Source: a virus. Taken from it: a DNA stretch of 28,421 nt. This document shows, piece after piece, positions 8,075 through 13,211 of this stretch. Position 1 is the first letter of the stretch. Each line of letters starts with the position of its first letter. A program made the position numbers and the translations under genes. The stretch is taken from positions 1 through 28,421 of the IMG/VR virus record IMGVR_UViG_3300028608_000063; one strand, given 5' to 3'. A model generated the notes under the pieces. It did not search any database and had not been told where the DNA came from. It saw only the letters and a list, made by a program, of their open reading frames with translations.

Positions 8075-8284
8075 ATGGCAAAGACCGTCGACATTAAAGC
8101 CCGCAACAAGCCCGCCCCGGACCCAACCAAAAAGGACAAGCGGAACGACGACGTGCAGGTTCTGCACCTGTCGCTGACCCCCGCCGAGCACCGCGAATTC
8201 AAGGTCGAGGCGCTGAACGCTGATATCACAATGCTCGAGCACTTTCGGGCGGTCGTGAAATTCTGGCGCGAGGCGCATCAATGA
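8075..8284 (+). CDS. Ribbon-helix-helix protein, candidate ParB/ParG-type partner
   Basis: A 69-residue protein with a strong AAGGAG site. The N-terminal ~28 residues are basic, polar and probably disordered (KARNKPAPDPTKKDKRND). They are followed by a ribbon-helix-helix pattern: strand VLHLSLT, helix PAEHREFKVEALNADI and helix TMLEHFRAVVKFW. This layout, a flexible basic tail followed by a dimeric RHH domain, is that of ParG-like centromere-binding proteins that stimulate ParF-type ATPases and repress their own operon. Similar RHH proteins also serve as antitoxins, but no toxin is seen beside it. It overlaps the next gene by ATGA. Confidence 0.65.
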   Translation: MAKTVDIKARNKPAPDPTKKDKRNDDVQVLHLSLTPAEHREFKVEALNADITMLEHFRAVVKFWREAHQ

Positions 8285-8595
8285 GGACCCCGCGAATCAC
8301 CGCGTCAGACTGGTCGCTCGGCGTGGTCAACTTTCCCGAAATGCGCCTGATATTGGTCGAGGATCTGGACACCCTCGGCCGGCGCAGCGTGACCAATGAC
8401 GCCGAGGACGTGCTCGCCGCGATCAATGAGGTCATGCCGATCGACGCCCGAACCCGAGTGATCTACAAGGATTCGGCCGGTCAGTGGGATCAGCTGCTCT
8501 ATGACGCGACCTATACGCCGCAACCGTTCCGCGGGTTTCGTGGCCTTGACACTACCGACCTCGAGGTCGCGATCGAAAAGGTCAGGGGGCAATGA
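8281..8595 (+). CDS. Hypothetical protein, partition-like operon
   Basis: A 104-residue protein in an ATGA overlap with the preceding gene, so probably translationally coupled. It is acidic to neutral, with mixed alpha/beta patterning (WSLGVVNFPEMRLILVEDLD, then ARTRVIYKDSAGQWDQLLYD). No membrane segment or known motif is visible and no family was recognised. Codon use matches the phage genes around it. Confidence 0.75.
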   Translation: MRTPRITASDWSLGVVNFPEMRLILVEDLDTLGRRSVTNDAEDVLAAINEVMPIDARTRVIYKDSAGQWDQLLYDATYTPQPFRGFRGLDTTDLEVAIEKVRGQ

Positions 8596-8825
8596 TGGAC
8601 ACCGACAACGCCCTGCAGATGTGGGTCATCACCGAGAAAGCCCTCGAATGCTGCGATCTATTCGTCGCTCGGCTGCACCTGATCACGGCCGGGACGATCA
8701 TTCAAACCGATACGTTCCACCGTGCCGACAGCCTGCAGGCCGTGCGCCGGATGATCCCGCAGGGTCTGGTCATGCTGACGCGGCACCCAACCGACGCGCC
8801 CGACGTGGTCGAGACGTGGTTTTAA
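8592..8825 (+). CDS. Hypothetical protein, partition-like operon
   Basis: A 77-residue protein starting at ATG 8592 (or the adjacent ATG 8595, which is better spaced from AGGGGG). It overlaps the previous stop. The sequence has hydrophobic helix-strand patterning (ALQMWVITEKALECCDLFVA) and no recognised family. The tight overlaps indicate a single transcript with the genes from parA onward. Confidence 0.7.
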   Translation: MMDTDNALQMWVITEKALECCDLFVARLHLITAGTIIQTDTFHRADSLQAVRRMIPQGLVMLTRHPTDAPDVVETWF

Positions 8826-8842
8826 ACCGAGGAGAAAAACGA

Positions 8843-9082
8843 ATGCCTTTAATGATCGACGCCGAATCACTGCAAACGCTGCTCGAGGAGCGGACGCGGG
8901 CCTATGCACACCGCGCGAAGCTGGCGCGGGCGTGGCTGGATCAGGACCGCCCCGCTCGCCTGGAAGGGCTCGAAACTTTCGAGGCCGAGTATCCCGTCGC
9001 CGAACACGCCTGCAACGCCGCCGACCGGCAGATCGCCGACAAAGTCGAACTGCTGGTTTGGCAGGTCGAAAATAATATCTAG
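8843..9082 (+). CDS. Hypothetical helical protein, end of partition-like operon
   Basis: A 79-residue protein. ATG 8843 is chosen because GAGGAG lies 8 bases before it; the frame is open further upstream but inside other genes. The protein is highly charged and probably all alpha-helical (LLEERTRAYAHRAKLARAWL, then ADRQIADKVELLVWQVENN). No family was recognised. It is the last gene before a repeat and a terminator, so it closes the operon that begins with parA. Confidence 0.75.
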   Translation: MPLMIDAESLQTLLEERTRAYAHRAKLARAWLDQDRPARLEGLETFEAEYPVAEHACNAADRQIADKVELLVWQVENNI

Positions 9083-9085
9083 ACT

Positions 9086-9114
9086 GGTTTCCGGGTAGCC
9101 GGGTTTCCGGGTCG
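9086..9114. repeat. Tandem GGGTTTCCGGGT repeats behind the partition-like operon
   Basis: Two head-to-tail copies of the motif: GGTTTCCGGGTAGCC (9086-9100) and GGGTTTCCGGGTCG (9101-9114). The first is an exact 15-base match to 7151-7165 upstream of parA. The pair thus brackets the operon. Related copies occur at 14891-14920 and 16461-16473. A protein-binding site such as a centromere is the likely explanation, but its role is inferred. Confidence 0.55.
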
Positions 9115-9118
9115 TTTG

Positions 9119-9145
9119 AGCCCGCCGATTGAGCGGGCTTTTTGT
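9119..9145 (+). terminator. Rho-independent terminator
   Basis: AGCCCGC (9119-9125) and GCGGGCT (9133-9139) form a perfect 7-bp GC-rich stem with a 7-base loop, followed by a T-run. It ends the tail/partition transcript and insulates the promoter of the next, Aca-linked operon. Confidence 0.85.
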
Positions 9146-9154
9146 TATCAGATG

Positions 9155-9204
9155 AACGGCAGATCCTGCCGTTTACACCGGCAGATTTTGCCGGTATCTT
9201 GACA
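9155..9204 (+). promoter_or_regulatory. Two palindromic operators next to a -35-like element
   Basis: Palindrome 1 is AACGGCAG/CTGCCGTT (9155-9162, 9166-9173). Palindrome 2 is ACCGGCA/TGCCGGT (9177-9183, 9189-9195). Both contain CGGCAGAT, and the GGCAG cores are 22 bp apart, two helical turns, as expected for two dimers on one DNA face. TTGACA follows at 9199-9204. The -10 element is poor (around 9222), so the exact promoter is uncertain. In the known aca1 systems, Aca1 represses its operon by binding inverted repeats at the acr promoter, and an Aca1-like gene lies downstream here. Confidence 0.65.
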
Positions 9205-9236
9205 ACTCCCCAGCAAGCCAAACAGAGACGACGACC

Positions 9237-9560
9237 ATGACCACCATTCGAACCAAACGGATTAACGAAACCAACGCGGCGACCGTTACGCACGAATGGG
9301 GCGCGGTCGACGCGAAGGGTCGTCAAATTGGCTTGTTTATTTCGACTCGCGAATGCGATTTCGTCGAGCAGACGGACCTCTCGTTCACCTCCTACCGCGT
9401 CCCGGTCGGTCATGCGTTCGCCGCAAAAATGCAGATGACCAAGGACGGCAAGGCATGGGGCTCAACCCAGCAAGAACAGTATTTCTCAACCGTCGAAGAA
9501 CGTACCGCGGCGATCGTCAAGCGACTGCACGCGGCGATGAAAAAAACCGGCACCCTTTGA
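9237..9560 (+). CDS. Small orphan protein, first gene of the Aca-linked operon (anti-CRISPR candidate)
   Basis: A 107-residue soluble protein with no signal peptide or membrane segment. It opens with a Thr/Arg-rich stretch, then ATVTHEWGAVDAKGRQIGLF, a central beta-rich part, and a C-terminal helix (ERTAAIVKRLHAAMKKTG). I recall similar proteins as uncharacterised phage gene products but know no function. It is directly controlled by the double palindrome upstream and lies two genes before an Aca1-like repressor, the classic position of an anti-CRISPR gene. That functional suggestion rests on context alone. Confidence 0.75.
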   Translation: MTTIRTKRINETNAATVTHEWGAVDAKGRQIGLFISTRECDFVEQTDLSFTSYRVPVGHAFAAKMQMTKDGKAWGSTQQEQYFSTVEERTAAIVKRLHAAMKKTGTL

Positions 9561-9567
9561 ACCGACC

Positions 9568-9587
9568 GCCCCCTGCGGGGGGGCTTT
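9568..9587 (+). terminator. Weak hairpin terminator or attenuator
   Basis: GCCCCC and GGGGGGC around a TGC loop form a compact GC hairpin directly behind the 9237-9560 gene. Only three T residues follow, so termination would be partial and the downstream genes would be expressed at a lower level. Confidence 0.5.
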
Positions 9588-9608
9588 ACCACCCAGGAGC
9601 ATCGAACC

Positions 9609-9911
9609 ATGATCATTCAAGCATTCAACACCGGCCGCACCTACACCCGCGAAGGTCAGCGCATTGCATACACCGTCGTCAGCCGCGACGCCGACGATTT
9701 TCTGCAGCTGGCGACCGTCGCGTTCTACGACGTCGATCGCATGGTCGACGGCGTGCTGACCATCGCTGTCGATCCCGAGGCCGCGGTCAAGGATCGCGAC
9801 GTTCTGAACGCCTACGATCGCGGCGGCTATGGCTACATCGCCGACTATGCCCTGCGCGATCAACTCAAGACCGCAGCCGCGGCCGTCGCCCCTGTGGGGG
9901 TCGCCCGATGA
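9609..9911 (+). CDS. Small orphan protein immediately upstream of the Aca1-like gene (anti-CRISPR candidate)
   Basis: A 100-residue protein with AGGAG upstream of the ATG. The composition is strongly acidic: several Asp-rich blocks such as DADDF and FYDVDRMVDG, and net negative charge overall. Predicted alpha/beta fold; no membrane segment; no recognised family. Its stop overlaps the ATG of the Aca1-like gene (ATGA), so the two are co-translated. In characterised acr-aca1 loci of Pseudomonas phages the anti-CRISPR gene sits directly before aca1, which makes this the strongest positional candidate. Acidic proteins that mimic DNA are common among such inhibitors. Confidence 0.78.
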   Translation: MIIQAFNTGRTYTREGQRIAYTVVSRDADDFLQLATVAFYDVDRMVDGVLTIAVDPEAAVKDRDVLNAYDRGGYGYIADYALRDQLKTAAAAVAPVGVAR

Positions 9912-10114
9912 AACCGGACAGCAAAAACCACAACCCGGACCCGGCCTATATCGACGGGCTGGTCAAGTCGACCGGCCTGCAGCGCACCGAAGTCGCCCGC
10001 CTGCTGGGCATCAGCGACCGCACCCTGCGCACCTACACAAGCGGCGAGACGGCGACCCCGTACCTCGCGCAATTCGCCCTCGAGGCACTGACCCAGGAGC
10101 ACCGCAAGAAATGA
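9908..10114 (+). CDS. aca1: Aca1-like helix-turn-helix repressor
   Basis: A 68-residue protein in an ATGA overlap with the previous gene. From memory it aligns over nearly its whole length with Aca1 of Pseudomonas phages. The shared pieces are NHxPDPxY (residues 7-14), the helix-turn-helix with LLGxSDR (residues 32-38), and the closing QFALExL (55-61). Aca1 (79 residues) is the autorepressor of anti-CRISPR operons and binds inverted repeats at their promoter. The N-terminus is shorter here, and the loop after the helix-turn-helix lacks a few residues present in Aca1. The double palindrome at 9155-9195 is the obvious candidate operator. A generic Cro/C1-type regulator is the alternative. Confidence 0.75.
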   Translation: MKPDSKNHNPDPAYIDGLVKSTGLQRTEVARLLGISDRTLRTYTSGETATPYLAQFALEALTQEHRKK

Positions 10115-10407
10115 GCGCTAAATATCTGATGAACCCGGCGACCGGATCCGTCGACACCGACGAAAACTGGCTGACTGATAAACCGACCTGGGAAGGCGAT
10201 CAGCAGGCGCAGTTCGACACACTGATCGAGGTCGCGAGCCTCGACGGCAGGTTCTGGCATGAAATCGAAGTATTCGCAAACCTGATGGACGACGACCTTC
10301 GCGAAGAACTTCACAGCAGCCGCGACTGGCAAAGCGAGCAGGAATTTTTAGACGCCTACGCCGTCGCGCACCTCGCCAAGTTTGGCAAAGAATTCACAAT
10401 CAACTAA
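10111..10407 (+). CDS. Highly acidic small protein downstream of the Aca1-like gene
   Basis: A 98-residue protein whose ATG overlaps the preceding stop (ATGA). Asp and Glu greatly outnumber Lys and Arg, giving a net charge of roughly -15. The acidic residues are clustered (VDTDENWL, MDDDLREEL, QSEQEFLDAY). No membrane segment and no recognised family. Small, very acidic phage proteins are often DNA mimics that inhibit restriction or CRISPR enzymes. Combined with its place in the Aca-linked operon this supports an anti-defence role, but it is only an inference. Confidence 0.75.
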   Translation: MSAKYLMNPATGSVDTDENWLTDKPTWEGDQQAQFDTLIEVASLDGRFWHEIEVFANLMDDDLREELHSSRDWQSEQEFLDAYAVAHLAKFGKEFTIN

Positions 10408-10423
10408 CCCAGGAGCGACCAGC

Positions 10424-10816
10424 ATGACCGAAGCCCAGCATGACCGCGCCGCGATGATCGCCAACATGGTCAGCAGCATGAACGAGAGCGCCGCCGAGTG
10501 GGCCGTTCTCGCCGACACCTTCAAAGGGACGTTTATCGCGATGGACGACCTGGGGCGCGTGCACTGGTCCCTGCCTGCAGGCGGCGTGCTGCTCGCCCAG
10601 TGCACAAGCGAGGGCCGCCCGATGGGCCTGCATATGGATCAGGAAACCGTCGACGCCGCGCTGCTCAGCGTCGGGATGGAACCGAAGGCGTTCGAACACG
10701 GGCTGCGCACCCTGCGCGACCATCCCGGCGCGCTGATCATCGTCGAGGCCGGCGCGCACTTCACGGCCGAGGCCGCGAAATGCCGCAAGATCGCCGCGGA
10801 TCTGCAAAACCAATAG
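10424..10816 (+). CDS. Hypothetical protein, Aca-linked operon
   Basis: A 130-residue protein. ATG 10424 is preferred because AGGAG lies 8 bases before it; an in-frame TTG at 10382 falls inside the previous gene. The sequence is mixed alpha/beta (FKGTFIAMDDLGRVHWSLPA, then a C-terminal segment GALIIVEAGAHFTAEAAKCR). No family was recognised. It could belong to the same transcript as the Aca1-like gene; the 16-base gap holds only the ribosome site. Confidence 0.75.
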   Translation: MTEAQHDRAAMIANMVSSMNESAAEWAVLADTFKGTFIAMDDLGRVHWSLPAGGVLLAQCTSEGRPMGLHMDQETVDAALLSVGMEPKAFEHGLRTLRDHPGALIIVEAGAHFTAEAAKCRKIAADLQNQ

Positions 10817-10817
10817 G

Positions 10818-10854
10818 CAAAAAAAGGCGCCGAGGTCAGCCAACCCCGGCGCCG
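10818..10854 (-). terminator. Hairpin with minus-strand T-run
   Basis: GGCGCCG (10826-10832) and CGGCGCC (10847-10853) form a stem. Seven A residues lie at 10819-10825, which read as a T-run on the - strand. It would stop leftward transcripts coming from beyond the rep gene (11916-12938) before they run antisense through the Aca-linked genes. On the + strand there is no T-run, so it should be read through. Confidence 0.55.
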
Positions 10855-10882
10855 CACTCACCCAGCATTATCAGGAGGCAAA

Positions 10883-11023
10883 ATGAGCAAAACGGAATAT
10901 AGCACCCTACGCCGCACCCCGCTCGCCGACGTCGGCGCCCTGCCGGCCCGTCAGCTGCTGCAGTTCCTGGCGACCTGCTCGCCCAGGATCCGCGCCCAGC
11001 TGCTCGAGGTCCTGACCCGCTGA
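10883..11023 (+). CDS. Small 46-residue protein
   Basis: A short frame with an excellent AGGAGG ribosome site 5 bases before ATG 10883. It encodes 46 residues starting MSKTEYSTLRRTPLADVG, with a helical second half (RQLLQFLATC, RIRAQLLEVLTR). A strong terminator follows it directly. No family was recognised. The ribosome site, codon use and terminator make it a real gene. Confidence 0.7.
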   Translation: MSKTEYSTLRRTPLADVGALPARQLLQFLATCSPRIRAQLLEVLTR

Positions 11024-11028
11024 ACCCG

Positions 11029-11055
11029 ACCCCAGGCCTCGCCCTGGGGTTTTTG
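11029..11055 (+). terminator. Rho-independent terminator
   Basis: ACCCCAGG (11029-11036) and CCTGGGGT (11043-11050) form a perfect 8-bp stem with a 6-base loop and a T5 run. It closes the small-gene operon that begins at the double palindrome. Confidence 0.85.
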
Positions 11056-11100
11056 TCTAAACTCTGCCGCAAGGGGACCGAATCAGCATAGGGGGCGATC

Positions 11101-11412
11101 ATGCCTATCTACCTGCATTTCGCGTGGTCCCCCGAGTGGGCCGGCGCCGCCCTGGTCGGCGCTTTTCTTTCAATACCCCTGCAGCATGACGTGCACACTC
11201 ACCTGATGCGGGCGTGGCACATGCTGCTGAACACGGCAGTCGGTTTTTTTGTCGCCCCCTTACTCGACGCCTACTATCAGCTGTCGCCGCCTGCAGTGAT
11301 CGCCCTGGCCTTCCTGCTCGGGCTGTTCGGCGTGCCGATCACCGTCGCGATTCTGCGGTCAGTCAAGTCGGTCGACCTGCTGGCCTTCATTCGCCCAGGG
11401 GACTCGAAATGA
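11101..11412 (+). CDS. Small membrane protein, possible holin
   Basis: A 103-residue protein following an AGGGGG site. Three hydrophobic segments are visible, around residues 14-30 (WAGAALVGAFLSI), 40-58 (LLNTAVGFFVAPLL) and 63-86 (AVIALAFLLGLFGVPITVAI). The C-terminus is short and charged. Size, topology and pairing with a second small membrane protein in an overlapping frame fit phage lysis holins, which form pores in the inner membrane. No endolysin gene is present in the window, so the lysis role is unproven. A superinfection-exclusion membrane protein is an alternative. Confidence 0.7.
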   Translation: MPIYLHFAWSPEWAGAALVGAFLSIPLQHDVHTHLMRAWHMLLNTAVGFFVAPLLDAYYQLSPPAVIALAFLLGLFGVPITVAILRSVKSVDLLAFIRPGDSK

Positions 11413-11696
11413 ATTTCGCCCATTTCAACGTCATCAGCTGCGCCGTCATCGTCGCCTGGGCGATCTGGGTCGTCATCGTGCCCGGTATCATGCGCGACGG
11501 TCCCCTCGGCAAGTTCCTCGCGACCTGCCTCGCCCTGAACGCATTCGTCGAACTGACCTACGGCCTCGAGGGTCGGACCAATACGATCGCCGAATATGAC
11601 CTGAATTTCTGGGTCGCTGCCCTGGTCGCGCGGCATTGGTTCCTGCGGGTATGGTGGGACCGAATTCGCGATCGCTGGCAGGCGCGTCGGCGCTAG
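11409..11696 (+). CDS. Small membrane protein, partner of the preceding gene
   Basis: A 95-residue protein in an ATGA overlap with the preceding gene. Hydrophobic stretches are visible near residues 8-27 (ISCAVIVAWAIWVVIVPGI), 35-50 (FLATCLALNAFVEL) and 66-80 (LNFWVAALVARHWF). The C-terminus is strongly basic (WWDRIRDRWQARRR), typical of a cytoplasmic tail. Together with its neighbour it may form a two-component holin or holin/antiholin pair; this is inferred from size, topology and coupling. Confidence 0.7.
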   Translation: MNFAHFNVISCAVIVAWAIWVVIVPGIMRDGPLGKFLATCLALNAFVELTYGLEGRTNTIAEYDLNFWVAALVARHWFLRVWWDRIRDRWQARRR

Positions 11697-11915
11697 GGCT
11701 GATGGTTCGTTTGTCTCAGGTTCTGCAGCCTTCGCACTCCCCGACCTAAAGCCCTGAACGGACCCCCTCAAGATCAAGGGCGGGGCAGAACAAGGGCCTC
11801 GCCTATCGGCTCGTTTTAACTGCCGTTCCCCTTCGCTGCGCTACGGTCACGGCGGGGGGAATGCCTTCGCTGCGCTCAGAGGCTTTCCACCCATTGCCCC
11901 CCTTATCGGGGGCTG
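11697..11915. other. Non-coding region downstream of rep; candidate origin
   Basis: No gene is visible here. It holds a repeat copy at 11699-11718 related to those at 11920-11987, two copies of CCTTCGCTGCGCT, and GC hairpins including TTCCCC/GGGGAA and GCCCCC/GGGGGC, the latter with a 5-base loop near 11895-11913. In ColE2-type plasmids the origin lies just downstream of the rep gene. The region is on the downstream side here (rep is on the - strand), so an origin role is plausible but untested. Confidence 0.4.
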
Positions 11916-12938
11916 TTATCTGATGGTTCGTAGAGTCTCACTACTTTGTGCACTAAATAACTCGCCTGATGGTTCGTCGAGTCTCACGTCAGCGGCCCGT
12001 TTTTGCCGTCTGAAATAGGTCGCGCGACTGATCCCGAGGGCGACCCAGGGCTCGCCGAGGTCTGGGCGTTTCGCGCGGATCGCCCCCATCTGCAGGGCGA
12101 ATGCCTCCTCGCTGCCGGCCTGGGCCTTGCGTGATGCGGCACTATGGCGACCCAGTTCGGCCTGACGGGCGCGCAGGGCCGGCGAGTCACCGCGGCCCGT
12201 GTATTTTTTCCACGTCCAATTGGCGACCGACTTCACGATGCCGGCGACTTCTCTGACGTCGAGCGGCGGCGACCCCGTGTTATAGGCCTCGGCCCGGTCC
12301 TGCAGGTAACGCTGCCACGCCCCGAGGTCGTTCGCGTCGCGATACTCGCTGACCCATTGGTAAGCGTGCAGGCGCAGGTCGTCGAACAGCGAGCAGTTCC
12401 GCCCGAGCCCGTGTTTTTTGGCGTCATCGCGCAGTTCGCGTTTCGACTTGCCCTGCAGGTCTAGCGCGTCCTGCAGTTCGCCCAGGCTATAGGGGACCGT
12501 TCGCAGTTCGCGCAGGACCCAGTCGGGATGGGTCGGGTTTTTTGCCAGGAGCCCAGCGTAAAACGGATCGGCCGAGGTCGCCCGCACGATCGCCGCCTCG
12601 ATCGCCGCCAGATACTGCAGGGCCTTTAGGCTGGCCTCGCCGCCGACCTTGACCGGCACGGCGAGCGCGTAGAAGGCGTGGGCGTGATGGTTATCCGGGT
12701 TTATGACGACGTAATTCGCGAGGGGGATTTCGCCGTCGAGCATGCGGCCGACGATCGAATAGATCGGCCGGTCGATATCGACGACGATCCAATAGGAACT
12801 ATGCGGGGGATTAAACTGCAGATACCGATAGCGCAACGCCGTCGCGAGCGGTCGGATCCGCGAGAACTCGCCGAGCCAATCCACGCAATAGGGCTTAGCC
12901 GGCAGGCGGTCGTCATCGAATAATTTTAGTTGCTGCAT
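11916..12938 (-). CDS. ColE2-type plasmid replication initiator (Rep/primase family)
   Basis: A 340-residue protein. It combines features of the RepA/replicase family of ColE2-like plasmids: an AEP-primase-like VDIDRP (Asp54, Asp56) followed by HHAHAFY (His84-His87), then a PriCT-like region with NPTHPDW (residues 134-140) and GRNCSLFDDLR (179-189). Near the C-terminus is a helix-turn-helix (LGEPWVALGISRATYFRRQK). Such proteins bind the origin and synthesise the first primer for DNA polymerase I. The start has a G-rich ribosome site inside a hairpin. The last ~24 residues are encoded by the 22-bp repeats. Presence of this gene beside a ParA system suggests replication as a plasmid in the prophage state. 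Confidence 0.8.
   Translation of the reverse strand: MQQLKLFDDDRLPAKPYCVDWLGEFSRIRPLATALRYRYLQFNPPHSSYWIVVDIDRPIYSIVGRMLDGEIPLANYVVINPDNHHAHAFYALAVPVKVGGEASLKALQYLAAIEAAIVRATSADPFYAGLLAKNPTHPDWVLRELRTVPYSLGELQDALDLQGKSKRELRDDAKKHGLGRNCSLFDDLRLHAYQWVSEYRDANDLGAWQRYLQDRAEAYNTGSPPLDVREVAGIVKSVANWTWKKYTGRGDSPALRARQAELGRHSAASRKAQAGSEEAFALQMGAIRAKRPDLGEPWVALGISRATYFRRQKRAADVRLDEPSGELFSAQSSETLRTIR
11920..11987. repeat. Two 22-bp direct repeats at the 3' end of rep
   Basis: CTGATGGTTCGT followed by AGAGTCTCAC (11920-11941) recurs at 11966-11987 with one change (CGAGTCTCAC); the copies start 46 bases apart. A degenerate copy (CTGATGGTTCGTTTGTCTCA) lies at 11699-11718. Both full copies lie inside the last codons of rep, in different frames, so the end of Rep appears to have been made by duplication. 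TAGAGTCTCAC also occurs at 7121-7131 upstream of parA. Repeats beside a ColE2-type rep suggest iteron-like binding sites. Confidence 0.65.
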
Positions 12939-12981
12939 CCTGCACCCCCTTGTCGGGGGACGTCCGCGAACTTGCGCGGAC
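12939..12981 (-). promoter_or_regulatory. rep leader with ribosome-site hairpin
   Basis: Read on the - strand, the G5 ribosome site (12945-12949) pairs with C5 (12955-12959) around a 5-base loop, 7 bases before the rep ATG. Upstream is a second hairpin, GTCCGCG/CGCGGAC (12962-12968, 12975-12981). A near copy of the first lies at 13005-13026 (CCTGCA followed by CCCCCTGTCGG). Rep synthesis in ColE2 plasmids is held back post-transcriptionally by an antisense RNA, so a structured leader of this kind may set copy number. Confidence 0.5.
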
Positions 12982-13016
12982 CAATGCAGACGGCTAGTAT
13001 GCCACCTGCAACCCCC

Positions 13017-13059
13017 TGTCGGCGGGCCTAGTCCCTCGAAAAGAAAAGGCCCGCCGACA
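13017..13059. repeat. 12-bp inverted repeat upstream of rep
   Basis: TGTCGGCGGGCC (13017-13028) pairs perfectly with GGCCCGCCGACA (13048-13059) across a 19-base AT-richer spacer. It lies between the terminator of the ATPase operon and the rep leader. No T-run follows the right arm on the + strand. It may be an operator or a second transcription-stop structure. Confidence 0.6.
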
Positions 13060-13070
13060 TTGTTGTTTGA

Positions 13071-13109
13071 AAAGCCCGGTCAGCTTGTAACTGACCGGGC
13101 TTTTTGTTT
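13071..13109. terminator. Bidirectional Rho-independent terminator
   Basis: Perfect 13-bp arms AAAGCCCGGTCAG (13071-13083) and CTGACCGGGCTTT (13091-13103) flank a 7-base loop. T-rich sequence follows on the + strand and an A-run precedes it, giving a T-run on the - strand. It should stop the leftward recombination operon (13212-16887) before it reaches rep. Confidence 0.85.
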
Positions 13110-13211
13110 TTTGTTCTGGCTCTACGTCAAAATGCCACCATAAAGCATTGAACTTTTTGGAACTTTCGACAGACGGCAGATTAGCTTATGCGATTGGATC
13201 CTGAAAGCCAC

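Noticed and set aside
8075-8284. Toxin-antitoxin antitoxin
   Set aside because: A ribbon-helix-helix fold would fit, but no toxin-like gene is adjacent, and the ParA two genes upstream explains it better.
11821-11882. CTTCGCTGCGCT repeats as an insertion-sequence end
   Set aside because: This short motif is common in pseudomonad DNA; no transposase frame or target duplication is visible.
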